DNA from: JANJUB01 sp031386985
Lineage (GTDB): Bacteria; Armatimonadota; Fimbriimonadia; Fimbriimonadales; Fimbriimonadaceae
DNA length: 64,000 nucleotides
NCBI GenBank assembly: GCA_031386985.1
Contig: JANNCV010000044.1
Location: forward strand, 310,001 to 374,000
Direction: 5' to 3'
Numbering within the stretch: the stretch's first letter is position 1; the number at the start of each line of letters is the position of its first letter. The notes beneath the pieces were generated by a model, which saw only the letters and a program-made list of their open reading frames with translations, ran no database searches and had not been told where the DNA came from. Made by a program: the position numbers and the translations under genes. Positions 1 through 7,928 of this stretch are shown one piece after another.

Positions 1-777
1 CGGTGCGCGCGTGATTTCGTCCCATTTTGCTCCGCCATTGGTTGTTTTGAAAATGCCGGAGCCTGGACCGCCGGAGTGCATGGTGTACGGAGTTCGCCAG
101 GCTTCCCATGTGGCCGCGTAGAGGGTCTCGGGGTTGCTGGGGTCGAGACACAGGTCGACCGCGCCGCTCACATCGTTCTTAAAGAGGATGCGCTTCCAGT
201 TTTTGCCGCCATCGGTGGACTTGTAAACGCCCCGATTTGAATCGGCCTTGATCTTTCCCGTTGCAATGTCCTTATCCACATAAACGTGCCCCAGCGCCGC
301 AACGTAAACAATGTCGGGATTGGTCGGGTGAACCACGATTCGAGAGATCGTTTGACACGCTTTGAGCCCGATATGCGTCCAAGTTTTGCCCGCATCAGAA
401 CTTCGATAAACGCCATCGCCGTGCGAGATATTGCCTCTAATATCTCGCTCACCGGTTCCGGCATAAACGACATCGGGATTGTTCGCCGCCACAGCCAGAG
501 CTCCTACCGACGCGGTATTGAAAAAGCCATCGGATACGCAATCCCAATCAGTGCCGCCGTTTGTAGACTTCCATACGCCGCCGCCGGTCGCGCCGAAAAA
601 ATACTCTTGGGGGCGAGCCTGCGAGCCTGCGCAAGCAATCGAACGACCACCGCGAAAGGGACCGACAAGCCGCCAATCCATACCCTCATAAGGCTTGAGG
701 ACTTGGGCCTGAGCCGACATCAGTGTAACGAAACAAAGAGAAACCGCCAAAACGCGGCGGGATGAACGCAAATTCAT
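1..777 (-). CDS. Exported BNR/sortilin-like beta-propeller protein (3' part outside window)
   Basis: The minus strand reads open from an ATG at 777 to the window edge (259 codons). Residues 1-20 are basic then hydrophobic and end in AQA, a typical signal peptide. The mature part holds the conserved start GMDWRLVGPFRGGR and repeated Asp-box-like units: GGVWKSTNGGTDW, GVYRSSDAGKTW, GVYKSTDGGKNW and GIFKTTNGGAKW. This is the large exported 'VPS10/sortilin or BNR-repeat glycosyl hydrolase-like' family, usually about 1000 residues, so roughly three quarters should lie to the left. The substrate is unknown; the family label is structural. A TAAGGT box ends 6 nt before the ATG, which suggests a leaderless transcript. 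Confidence 0.85.
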   Translation of the reverse strand, partial: MNLRSSRRVLAVSLCFVTLMSAQAQVLKPYEGMDWRLVGPFRGGRSIACAGSQARPQEYFFGATGGGVWKSTNGGTDWDCVSDGFFNTASVGALAVAANNPDVVYAGTGERDIRGNISHGDGVYRSSDAGKTWTHIGLKACQTISRIVVHPTNPDIVYVAALGHVYVDKDIATGKIKADSNRGVYKSTDGGKNWKRILFKNDVSGAVDLCLDPSNPETLYAATWEAWRTPYTMHSGGPGSGIFKTTNGGAKWDEITRAP

Positions 778-963
778 AGTGCTACCTTACCCAGAATCTG
801 ATGCCGGCGGTGCTAAGAGGCAGGTCGAGGGAGAAGGAATCTGGCCTTAGCACGTCTCCAATCAAACGTTAACGTTGCTCTCGATTCAAGCGACTCGCGA
901 CACAGCTCAGTTGCGTGCTACCAAATTCACCAGATGAGGCTGGATCAACTTCTAGCTGGAATC

Positions 964-979
964 GCCGACTTCAGTCGGC
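964..979. other. Short perfect hairpin in the 778-1061 intergenic region
   Basis: GCCGAC-TTCA-GTCGGC forms a 6-bp stem with a 4-nt loop, about 80 nt past the hflX stop. No T-run follows on either strand, so it is a weak terminator candidate at best. I see nothing else in 778-1061 except a -10-like box for the leftward gene. Confidence 0.3.
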
Positions 980-1061
980 TCCCGGTTCCCTTGGGCCCGC
1001 ACTATCAAGATTGTTGCAGGATGCGGTTACGGTCACGTCCGAGGCCGATACAGGGAGAGTC

Positions 1062-2426
1062 TTACGCTTCAATACGGTATTTTTCAAGCTTCACTCTTAA
1101 CTCGGCCACCAACTCGGCCTCAACAAAAATCCCATCTTCCCGATAATCCAACTTCAAAACGCGCCCAAAGTCGTAACAGCTTTGAATCAAGCTCGACTCA
1201 CTGTAAGGCACCAGCGCCCGAACCAAGCCGAGCAGATCCTTCACTTGGTGAACAATCGCGGCGAGGAACTCATCAATGCCTTCTCCAGTTAGAGCCGAAA
1301 TCGCAACGGAGTTTGGGAATTCAGCCAACAAATCGTCTAACTCTGCCGGACGCCTCAGGGCGGCGGCCGCGCGGCGAGAGAACAAGCCGGCACCGGTTGT
1401 TTGACGTTCCCAAGCAGGCATGTTTGGGTCGGAATAGGCAGGATTGAAGGCGTCCATCTTGTTAAAAACGGTCAAGATCGGCTTATCGCCCGCTCCGAGC
1501 GCATCAAGCGTATCCATCACGGCCCCGTGCTGCAACTCCCAATGGGGATTGCTAACATCCACAACATGGATCACAAAATCGGCGTAGACCACTTCTTCCA
1601 AAGTCGAACGAAAAGCGGCGACCAGGTTTGTCGGCAGATTTCTGATAAATCCAACCGTGTCGGTTAAGAAAAGGCTGTATCCCTCGGGCAAATCAACTTT
1701 TCGAGTAGTAGGGTCGAGCGTTGCGAAAGGCATCGCGTCGGCAAGCAAATCCGTGTCGGCAAGCCGATTCATGAGGGTTGATTTCCCCGCACTGGTGTAT
1801 CCCGCGATCGAAGCGAACGGGAAAGGGTGCTTGCGGCGGCTCGTCCTTTGCTGATCTCGATGACGTCTGACTTCCTCAATATCCTCGCTCAGTTTGGCAA
1901 TACGATCTCGCACCATTCGGCGGTCGGTTTCCAGCTTGGTTTCACCCGGACCCCGCATTCCAATGCCTCCCTTTTGCCGTTCAAACTTAGTGTAAACCGA
2001 CATGAGTTTTGGGAGCATATAGGTAAGTTGGGCAAGCTCAACTTGCAACATTCCTTCCTTCGTTCTTGCTCGGCGAGCAAAAATGTCAAGGATCAATTGA
2101 GTGCGATCAATAACGCGGCAGTTAAGGGCTTCCTCAAGATTCCTTTGCTGCATTCCTGAGATTTCGCAGTCGAACAGCGCAACATCTGCCTTAAGCTCGC
2201 GGGCGAGCATCGCGACTTCCTCGACCTTGCCCTTTCCCACATAAGTCCCGCGGAATGGGCGATCCAGCCGCTGGCGAATCGTCGCGACCGGTTCTACGTT
2301 TGCGGCCTCGCAAAGGCCGCGCAATTCTTCTTCGACATAGGCGTCTTCAGAATCATCCTCGTTCACCATAACGAGCACTGCGGTCTCCACGGGGTCTTCG
2401 GTTAAAGCTCTTTGCCCCTTTGGCAC
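1062..2426 (-). CDS. hflX: GTPase HflX
   Basis: HflX is a ribosome-associated GTPase that splits stalled or heat-damaged 70S particles. The 454-residue protein has the HflX N-terminal domain and a helical linker with the family signature GIGMRGPGETKLETDRR. The G domain follows, with G1 GYTSAGKST, switch II DTVGF and G4 NKMD. Length is normal for the family. It is the last gene of a minus-strand run after the uracil-DNA glycosylase, 76 nt away; that gap holds two strong hairpins that could reduce read-through. The ATG at 2426 is the only start near the conserved N-terminus. Confidence 0.95.
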   Translation of the reverse strand: MPKGQRALTEDPVETAVLVMVNEDDSEDAYVEEELRGLCEAANVEPVATIRQRLDRPFRGTYVGKGKVEEVAMLARELKADVALFDCEISGMQQRNLEEALNCRVIDRTQLILDIFARRARTKEGMLQVELAQLTYMLPKLMSVYTKFERQKGGIGMRGPGETKLETDRRMVRDRIAKLSEDIEEVRRHRDQQRTSRRKHPFPFASIAGYTSAGKSTLMNRLADTDLLADAMPFATLDPTTRKVDLPEGYSLFLTDTVGFIRNLPTNLVAAFRSTLEEVVYADFVIHVVDVSNPHWELQHGAVMDTLDALGAGDKPILTVFNKMDAFNPAYSDPNMPAWERQTTGAGLFSRRAAAALRRPAELDDLLAEFPNSVAISALTGEGIDEFLAAIVHQVKDLLGLVRALVPYSESSLIQSCYDFGRVLKLDYREDGIFVEAELVAELRVKLEKYRIEA

Positions 2427-2445
2427 GGCATCAGGATACCCGTGG

Positions 2446-2487
2446 CTTGGGCGTCCCGCCCAAGGTTTTTAGGGGCGTCTCGCCCCT
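2446..2487. repeat. Pair of GC-rich hairpins (REP-like) between udg and hflX
   Basis: Two adjacent perfect palindromes share the loop-proximal core GGGCG/CGCCC. The first is CTTGGGCG-TCC-CGCCCAAG (2446-2464), followed by GTTTTT. The second is AGGGGCG-TCT-CGCCCCT (2471-2487). Each loop is 3 nt. They fill most of the gap between two genes in the same direction. The double hairpin looks like a REP/BIME-type element, but it could also act as a transcript-end or attenuation signal inside the operon. Confidence 0.55.
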
Positions 2488-2502
2488 CTCCGGAAGCCCA
2501 GA

Positions 2503-3099
2503 TTACTTCGAAAGCCGCTGCGCCCCTTCCCAAGCCTTGGCAATATCCGCCACCAACAGTGAATATCCCCCGTCATTCGTCTGAGTTTGCAACCGGAGAA
2601 TATAGGATGGGTGCAACGTGGCAATGGCCGTTTTTGCGAACTCACATGGAAAATACTTGCCCCTCTCGACCGTGATCTTGAAGTCCTTACGAATCAAGTT
2701 CTTCGCACTTGGAGCCCCCACGCACAGAATCACTTTCGGCGCAATTAGGGCAAGCTGCGGCACAAGCCATTCCCGGCAAGCCGCGACTTCTTCCGGAAAA
2801 GGTGCCCGATTGACAGGCTTGCCCGTGGACCAATCGCACGCCCGACATTTCACCGTGTTACAAATGTAAACGTCGGCCCGGCTCAAGTTATTATCAGCCA
2901 GAGCTTTATCTAAAAGTTGCCCGGCTTTGCCCACAAACGGCCTCCCCGTTTCATCTTCCTTGTCCCCCGGTCCTTCGCCCACTAATACCAGCGGAGACAA
3001 AGGGTTGCCTTCACCAAAAACGACGTTTCTCCGTCGCTCGGCCAGGTTGCAGTTCCTGCAAACCGACGCGCGATGGGCAAGTTCTTCGAGTTCGGACAT
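2503..3099 (-). CDS. Uracil-DNA glycosylase, family 4 (Fe-S)
   Basis: Removes uracil from DNA to start base-excision repair. The 198-residue protein shows family 4 features. An N-terminal CRNC pair (C14, C17) and later cysteines fit the 4Fe-4S ligands. Motif A is GEGPG, and the catalytic-loop motif near the C-terminus is HPSYILR. Length matches the Thermus and Archaeoglobus type. It starts 2 nt after the fabG stop, so it is translated from the fabD-fabG operon. Confidence 0.92.
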   Translation of the reverse strand: MSELEELAHRASVCRNCNLAERRRNVVFGEGNPLSPLVLVGEGPGDKEDETGRPFVGKAGQLLDKALADNNLSRADVYICNTVKCRACDWSTGKPVNRAPFPEEVAACREWLVPQLALIAPKVILCVGAPSAKNLIRKDFKITVERGKYFPCEFAKTAIATLHPSYILRLQTQTNDGGYSLLVADIAKAWEGAQRLSK

Positions 3100-3101
3100 C
3101 G

Positions 3102-3827
3102 TTACAGAGTTAATCCGCCATCAACAACCAACACTTGGCCCGTGATGTAAGCGGCCTCGGCGGAGGCTAGGAACAGGACGGCAGGCGCAATATCCTCGGG
3201 CGAGCCCAGACGACCAGCGGGTGCGTTTTTGGTCACGAAATCCTTGAATTCTTGGGGAAGATCGTCGGTCATATCGGTTTGGATATAGCCGGGAGCGACG
3301 GCGTTGCACGTGATTCCCCGCGAGCCGAACTCTTTGGCGGTTGATTTGGTAAGGCCGATTAACCCCGCTTTTGCGGCTGCATAGTTCGCCTGCCCCGCCG
3401 CGCCGCCGATCCCCACAACGCTTGAAATATTGATTATCCGGCCATAACGAGCCTTCATCATGAGCTTTGAAGCCGCCCGAGTTGTGTTAAAAGACCCCTT
3501 CAGATTGACGGCAATCACGCGGTCCCAGTCTTCGTCTTTCATCCTTAGAATAAGCGTGTCGCGCGTGATTCCAGCGTTGTTCACCAGCACCGCCGGGGTT
3601 CCCATTTGGGATGAAACGGCTTCAAACAAGGCATCCACCGACCCTGAATCGGAAACATCGCAAGCAAAGGCGCTTCCGCCGATTTCGTCCGCTGTTGCTT
3701 GAGCCCCTTCTAGGGTCGTAGCTACCGAAGCTACTTTTGCCCCACGCTGAGCGAAAGCGACGGCAATCGCCTTGCCGATTCCACGGCTCGCGCCCGTTAC
3801 AACCACAACCTGATCATCAAATCTCAT
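3102..3827 (-). CDS. fabG: 3-oxoacyl-[ACP] reductase FabG
   Basis: An SDR enzyme that reduces beta-ketoacyl-ACP with NADPH in fatty acid elongation. Residues 1-241 show the cofactor motif TGASRGIG, NNAG, the catalytic Ser in INISSVVG and the YxxxK motif (YAAAK). The C-terminus VLVVDGGLTL is typical of FabG. The ATG overlaps the fabD stop by 4 nt, so the two are translationally coupled. The common acpP-fabF continuation is missing; a DNA repair gene follows instead. Confidence 0.95.
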   Translation of the reverse strand: MRFDDQVVVVTGASRGIGKAIAVAFAQRGAKVASVATTLEGAQATADEIGGSAFACDVSDSGSVDALFEAVSSQMGTPAVLVNNAGITRDTLILRMKDEDWDRVIAVNLKGSFNTTRAASKLMMKARYGRIINISSVVGIGGAAGQANYAAAKAGLIGLTKSTAKEFGSRGITCNAVAPGYIQTDMTDDLPQEFKDFVTKNAPAGRLGSPEDIAPAVLFLASAEAAYITGQVLVVDGGLTL

Positions 3828-4753
3828 TCTCTTGCTCCCTTGAACGCGGATAGGCTTTCCGCATCATAAACCGCCGCGGTTTGGACCTCTTTACTCACTC
3901 TTCGCACTAGGCCCCCTAGGACCTCGCCAACGCCGCACTCGACGAAAGTCGTCGCTCCCGCCGCGATCATGGCTTCAATCGTTTCGGTCCATCGAACTGG
4001 ACTGCGCAGTTGCTCCTCCAAGAGTCCCGCCCACTCGCCCGAATCTGTTACAGCGCCAGCAGTAACGTTTGAATAAACCGGAGCCTTGCCCACCATGTAG
4101 GTTACAACCCGCAAACGCTCGCCCATCGCTATCGCCGATTCCTCCATGAGGGGGCTGTGAAAGGCGCCGCTCACGTTGAGGGGCAAAACGCGTTTTGCCC
4201 CGACCTCGGAGGCAAGCGTACTGGCCCGCGAGACCGCCGCCGTATCGCCGCTTATCACCATTTGCCCAGGGCAGTTATCGTTGGCGATCACAACCACTTC
4301 TGAATCGGTGGAAGCGGATTTGCAGGCAGCTTCAAGCGCGGCTCGATCCAGACCGAGGACCGCCGCCATAGTTCCGGGTCGGTCGGCTCCGCTCGCCGCC
4401 ATAAGTTCGCCGCGTTTTAACACCAAACGCGCCCCTTCCGTGATCGTGATCCACCCCCCGGCGGCGAGGGCCGAATACTCGCCGATGCTGTGTCCGGCGA
4501 ACATATCCGCTCTCACACCCTCAGAAACCAAGGCAACATAAGCCGAAACTCCGCAGGTGTAGAGCGCCATCTGCGCGTTCTCTGTACGGCGCAGGGTTTC
4601 CTCGTCGGAATCAAAACAGAGCCCAGGGACGTTGACCCCAGCGGCATCTGATATCTCCTCAAAAACCGCGCGTACAGCAACGTGATCATCAAAAAGAGAT
4701 TTGCCCATCCCGGGCTTTTGAGAGCCCTGACCAGGAAATATTGCGGCAAGCAT
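3824..4753 (-). CDS. fabD: Malonyl CoA-ACP transacylase FabD
   Basis: Transfers malonyl from CoA to ACP for fatty acid synthesis. The 309-residue protein begins with the FabD signature FPGQGSQKPGMG, has the nucleophile elbow GHSIGEYSA (catalytic Ser) and the second catalytic His in NVSGAFHSPLM. Normal length. It starts 4 nt after the SpoIIM-like gene ends and overlaps fabG, so it lies inside one minus-strand operon. Confidence 0.96.
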   Translation of the reverse strand: MLAAIFPGQGSQKPGMGKSLFDDHVAVRAVFEEISDAAGVNVPGLCFDSDEETLRRTENAQMALYTCGVSAYVALVSEGVRADMFAGHSIGEYSALAAGGWITITEGARLVLKRGELMAASGADRPGTMAAVLGLDRAALEAACKSASTDSEVVVIANDNCPGQMVISGDTAAVSRASTLASEVGAKRVLPLNVSGAFHSPLMEESAIAMGERLRVVTYMVGKAPVYSNVTAGAVTDSGEWAGLLEEQLRSPVRWTETIEAMIAAGATTFVECGVGEVLGGLVRRVSKEVQTAAVYDAESLSAFKGARE

Positions 4754-4757
4754 GGGT

Positions 4758-5744
4758 TTAAGTTACCTTGCTTTGCAATGCTGGATAAGGAGTTTTTCCC
4801 ACCCCAACGTAAAAAGCGATCCAAGCCAGCCCTACGAGGCAAGCAACTACAACCTTAACAGGCTGAGGAACCGAGGGGCTAAAGCTGAAAAAACCCTCAA
4901 ACGGGGCGGCCAAAAACATAAGAATCACCCCGCCGCCAAGAAGGACAATCCCATCTTTGGCCGCATCGCGCAAGGCGTCGGCCCGTCGCCTTTGGCCTGG
5001 GAAAACGAGCGCCCAGGCCATCACATATCCAGCCGATCCGGCGATGAAAATGCCCTGAATCTCGGTTACTCCGTGCGGGGCGACGGAAGAAAGCAGATAT
5101 CCGAGTTTGCCAACATCGTTCATTTCGTGGCTCAACGCCCCCATCATTTTGCCGTTGTTCCAAAGCAAAGTTGTTGTAACAATTCCGAAGGAGCCCGCCG
5201 CGACCCCGCCGGTTAAAATCGAAACAAATGGGTTATTCGAGGCATAGAAGCCCGTCATCATGATGGATTCTGAAGCCGAACGCTCCTCCATCTCGCCGTC
5301 GGTCCAGTTTTTGAATAGCTTGTCTTCGCCGCTGGAAATGAAATAAGATCGCAAATCTGGCCGAAGGCTGAGCATGGTGCTGGTAAAGAAAGCTCCCACA
5401 AAAAAAACCGCCATCGAACTGAAAATGAACCACTTCCGCCGCCTCGCTACCTGGGCGTAGGTGGCTATGGCATTCCCGATGCTTCGGAAAACGCCGGGGC
5501 GAGTCGGGCGATAAAGTGCCATGTAGGCTCGTCCGACGAGGTCGTTCAGAAACTCAATGAGTTGAAGGTTGCCCGATTGCGTGCGCGCTTGGGCGAGATC
5601 GCTAGATGCCTTGCGATAAAGCGAAATCAGCTCCCTCAGCTCTTCTTGTTGCAGGTTTTTAGGGCTGGCATCCGCCTTATCGCACAAAACATGAAGCCGC
5701 TTCCACTCTGGTTCGCGCTGGATCACAAAGGCGACTTCGTTCAT
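4758..5744 (-). CDS. SpoIIM/DUF95-type integral membrane protein
   Basis: A 328-residue protein. The N-terminal ~100 residues are a charged helical cytosolic part. About five membrane segments follow: around WFIFSSMAVFFVGAFF, the pair flanking LTGGVAAGSFGIVTTTLLW, IFIAGSAGYVMAWALVF, LLGGGVILMFLAAPF and the C-terminal VVVACLVGLAWIAFYVG. The APHGVTEI stretch is characteristic of stage II sporulation protein M-like proteins, which are widespread in non-sporulating bacteria and have no firm function outside spore engulfment. I chose ATG 5744, because the in-frame TTG at 5783 lies inside the terminator hairpin of the upstream gene. It leads the fabD-fabG-udg-hflX operon. Confidence 0.82.
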   Translation of the reverse strand: MNEVAFVIQREPEWKRLHVLCDKADASPKNLQQEELRELISLYRKASSDLAQARTQSGNLQLIEFLNDLVGRAYMALYRPTRPGVFRSIGNAIATYAQVARRRKWFIFSSMAVFFVGAFFTSTMLSLRPDLRSYFISSGEDKLFKNWTDGEMEERSASESIMMTGFYASNNPFVSILTGGVAAGSFGIVTTTLLWNNGKMMGALSHEMNDVGKLGYLLSSVAPHGVTEIQGIFIAGSAGYVMAWALVFPGQRRRADALRDAAKDGIVLLGGGVILMFLAAPFEGFFSFSPSVPQPVKVVVACLVGLAWIAFYVGVGKTPYPALQSKVT

Positions 5745-5782
5745 ACCCCTAGATGTTACCGGGTGCAGAGGAAAAACTGACA

Positions 5783-5816
5783 AAAACTCCCCCCTTCTGC
5801 TGAAGAGGGGAGTTTT
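5783..5816 (-). terminator. Rho-independent terminator of the PEP-CTERM gene
   Basis: AAAACTCCCC pairs with GGGGAGTTTT (10 bp), with an extra inner TTC/GAA pairing. Read on the minus strand the stem ends in GTTTTTG, directly after the 5831 stop codon. It separates this gene from the SpoIIM-fab operon. Confidence 0.8.
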
Positions 5817-5830
5817 GAGTCAGAACCGAT

Positions 5831-6559
5831 TTATTTGCGTCGGCGTCGAAGCAGTGCGGCGATGCCCAAACCAAGCACAGCCATGGTGGCTGGTTCGGGA
5901 ACGGCTGCAGAGCTGAACCGCGTTACGAGCAAGTTGGCATTTCCACCCGTGGTCCCTGCAACATTTCCTGTCCATCGTCCCGCAAAGGCAGTACCCCAAC
6001 CATTGCCTGTATCCGTTGCCGCCACAGCATCGAATGCAGGTTGATTTGTAGCACCAGCCTGTGCCGAGAAGCGCATCTCAACGGCGAGGTCGCCGCCACC
6101 ATAGAGGTAGTTTGTGTTGAACGCGATGTTTGGGCCGAACGCATTCGGCGTTGTACCGGTTGCCCCAAACGTAAAGTCTCCAGCGTTGAACGAAAGAGCG
6201 CCCGAACGCACAAGCGTAGGTGTACCGGTAAAGTTCGACGCAAATGTATTCGACATTGCGCTTGGAGCCACACCAGCACCAACCCGGATATCCCATTGCG
6301 TGAACGAGGTGTTGGTCGGCGGCCATGCCGCTGTTGCTCCGTTACCGAGTCGGAACGTCATACCAGTCAAATTCTGTCCAACCACACCCGTTAACTGAGC
6401 CGCCGAGATCGTATATTGGTAAGTTCTCCCGAGGGAGCTCGTGGATGTTAAAGAGAACGTACTAGGAGCTTCAGTTCCGGCAAACGCGTTTGGAACGATA
6501 ACATCAGCCGATGCCACGGCAACCATCGCGATGGAGCCCATTACAAGAAATTTTCGCAT
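5831..6559 (-). CDS. PEP-CTERM sorting-domain exported protein
   Basis: A 242-residue exported protein. It has an N-terminal signal peptide (hydrophobic stretch ending ...ASA) and a Ser/Thr/Gly/Asn-rich low-charge body predicted to be beta-rich. The C-terminus is the classic tripartite PEP-CTERM sorting signal: VPEP, a hydrophobic helix LGLGIAALL and the basic tail RRRRK. Such proteins are processed by an exosortase and placed at or beyond the outer membrane, often with exopolysaccharide. The body is not recognised. A GGAGG ribosome site lies 7 nt before the ATG. Confidence 0.9.
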   Translation of the reverse strand: MRKFLVMGSIAMVAVASADVIVPNAFAGTEAPSTFSLTSTSSLGRTYQYTISAAQLTGVVGQNLTGMTFRLGNGATAAWPPTNTSFTQWDIRVGAGVAPSAMSNTFASNFTGTPTLVRSGALSFNAGDFTFGATGTTPNAFGPNIAFNTNYLYGGGDLAVEMRFSAQAGATNQPAFDAVAATDTGNGWGTAFAGRWTGNVAGTTGGNANLLVTRFSSAAVPEPATMAVLGLGIAALLRRRRK

Positions 6560-6594
6560 ATTTTTTTCCTCCGCCCAGAACTTGGGCTGTCTTC

Positions 6595-6600
6595 ATTATA
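6595..6600 (-). promoter_or_regulatory. Promoter -10 (TATAAT) for the PEP-CTERM gene
   Basis: A perfect TATAAT on the minus strand, about 35 nt before the start codon at 6559. No clear TTGACA lies 17 nt further up. The short leader holds GCCCA-AGTTC-TGGGC (6573-6587), just before the Shine-Dalgarno GGAGG. Confidence 0.5.
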
Positions 6601-6671
6601 ACGAAGTTTTTTCGTAAATGAGCCAGTATTATTGCCGGTTCAGTAATTTATACCGACGAGGCATGGCAAAG

Positions 6672-6899
6672 TTAAGGCCGACCGGGAAGCGGCCTCCATT
6701 CTGAGAGTTCTACTGTCACGTACTTCTGCGTATCTACCACGACGAAGTCTGAAAACCCGGTGAAGTCGGCGGTCGCCTTCCATCCCTCTGGGATTTCCTT
6801 GCGCTCAACATTTCGCCCAGGCTTGATGAAGATGTTTACGTTTTGAAGGTGAAAGTAAGCCGATTTTTCTGAGGACGATCCTAAATCTGGTACACCCAT
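6672..6899 (-). CDS. Small hypothetical protein (75 aa)
   Basis: Open frame of 75 codons from the ATG at 6899. The product (MGVPDLGSSSEKSAYF...) is soluble, with a plausible composition that includes many aromatic and charged residues. It fills an otherwise empty gap between the PEP-CTERM gene and the divergent GH130 gene, and stops at 6672. No family recognised and no clear ribosome site, so it may be spurious or the end of an eroded gene. Confidence 0.4.
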   Translation of the reverse strand: MGVPDLGSSSEKSAYFHLQNVNIFIKPGRNVERKEIPEGWKATADFTGFSDFVVVDTQKYVTVELSEWRPLPGRP

Positions 6900-6902
6900 G
6901 GC

Positions 6903-7928
6903 GTGCCCCCATTTCCTTGGCAAGACCGCCCCGCTGACTGTTCTCGCGTGATTTGGCGCTTTGATCGCAATCCCATCATTGCGCGCGATGCGATTCCAGG
7001 GTCGAATAGTATTTTCAACTCCGCCGCCGTTCCCTTTGGCGAGGGCTATGCTGGGGTTTTTCGTTGTGATGATCGGCGGCGGGAGATGCGGTTGCATGCT
7101 GGGTTTAGTGCGGATGGCATCAACTGGGAGATAGATCATGAGCCTATCGAGTGGGATCTTTCCGGGGAACCCCACCCAGTTCGCGATGCTCACAGCCTCC
7201 CCTGGAAGGGGAGGGACCCCACCCCCTGCCCCCTCCCCACCGGAGTGGAGAGGGGGTTCCCGGAGAAACCCGAATATGGCTACGATCCGCGGGTTTGTTG
7301 GATAGAGGATCGCTATTGGATCACCTGGTGTAACGGCTACCACGGCCCCTGCATTGGGATTGGCTATACGTTCGATTTCAAAGAGTTCCACATGCTGGAA
7401 AACGCGCTCTTGCCGTTCAATCGTAACGGCGTTCTGTTCCCCCGCAAGATAGGCGGGAACTACATGATGCTTAGCCGTCCGAGCGATAACGGACACACGC
7501 CATTCGGCGAAATCTTCCTGAGCCAGAGCCCGGACATGGTGCATTGGGGGCGACATCGTTGGGTGATGCGGCCCGAGCAGCCCTGGGAATCCACCAAAAT
7601 CGGAGCCGGCCCGATTCCAATTGAAACCCCCGAAGGGTGGCTGATGATTTATCACGGCGTGCTGACCTCGTGCAACGGCTTCGTTTACCATTTCGGAGCT
7701 TGCCTGCTTGATTTAGAGGAGCCGTGGCGAGTCATTGCTCGCGGCTCGGAGTATCTGCTCTCGCCGCAAAAGCCCTACGAGCAGTTCGGCGATGTACCGA
7801 ATGTTGTTTTCCCTTGTGCTGCCCTCGTTGATGACGACCGAGTTGCGATTTATTATGGCGGGGCGGATACGGTGACTTGCTTGGCTTTTGGTTACTTGAG
7901 AGAGATTGTGGACTGGGTGAAACGCTGA
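6903..7928 (+). CDS. Glycoside hydrolase family 130 (mannoside phosphorylase-like)
   Basis: A five-bladed beta-propeller enzyme of the type that phosphorolyses or hydrolyses beta-mannosides. Visible family features: FDRNPIIARDAIPGSNSIFNSA at the start, the DPRV motif, ITWCNGYHGP, WESTKIGAGP, GWLMIYHGV and the C-terminal VDDDRVAIYYGGADTVT. GTG 6903 is the assigned start; the GTG at 6948 is also possible, because the conserved part begins there. A C-rich insert (codons over 7196-7260) lies between WDLSGEP and YGYDPRV and is absent from typical family members; see the repeat entry. It heads a plus-strand glyco/envelope block. Confidence 0.88.
   Translation: MPPFPWQDRPADCSRVIWRFDRNPIIARDAIPGSNSIFNSAAVPFGEGYAGVFRCDDRRREMRLHAGFSADGINWEIDHEPIEWDLSGEPHPVRDAHSLPWKGRDPTPCPLPTGVERGFPEKPEYGYDPRVCWIEDRYWITWCNGYHGPCIGIGYTFDFKEFHMLENALLPFNRNGVLFPRKIGGNYMMLSRPSDNGHTPFGEIFLSQSPDMVHWGRHRWVMRPEQPWESTKIGAGPIPIETPEGWLMIYHGVLTSCNGFVYHFGACLLDLEEPWRVIARGSEYLLSPQKPYEQFGDVPNVVFPCAALVDDDRVAIYYGGADTVTCLAFGYLREIVDWVKR
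7196..7260 (+). repeat. C-rich palindromic element inserted in frame in the GH130 gene
   Basis: Two hairpins: CCTCCCC-TGGAA-GGGGAGG (7196-7214), then an arm ACCCCCTGCCCCCTCCCCA followed by GAGGGGG. The second half matches the element at 52256-52301 in the aminopropyltransferase gene (shared core GCCCCCTCCCCA...GGGGG). It adds about 20 residues rich in Pro/Arg/Gly without breaking the frame. Confidence 0.65.

Noticed and set aside
5745..5783. TTG at 5783 as start of the SpoIIM-like protein (13 more residues)
   Set aside because: That codon lies inside the terminator hairpin of the PEP-CTERM gene, and the extra residues are not conserved in character. ATG 5744 fits better.
6672..7691. Long minus-strand open frame opposite the GH130 gene
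   Set aside because: It is the shadow of a well-supported GH130 coding region. Only its last 75 codons, outside that gene, were kept as a weak candidate.
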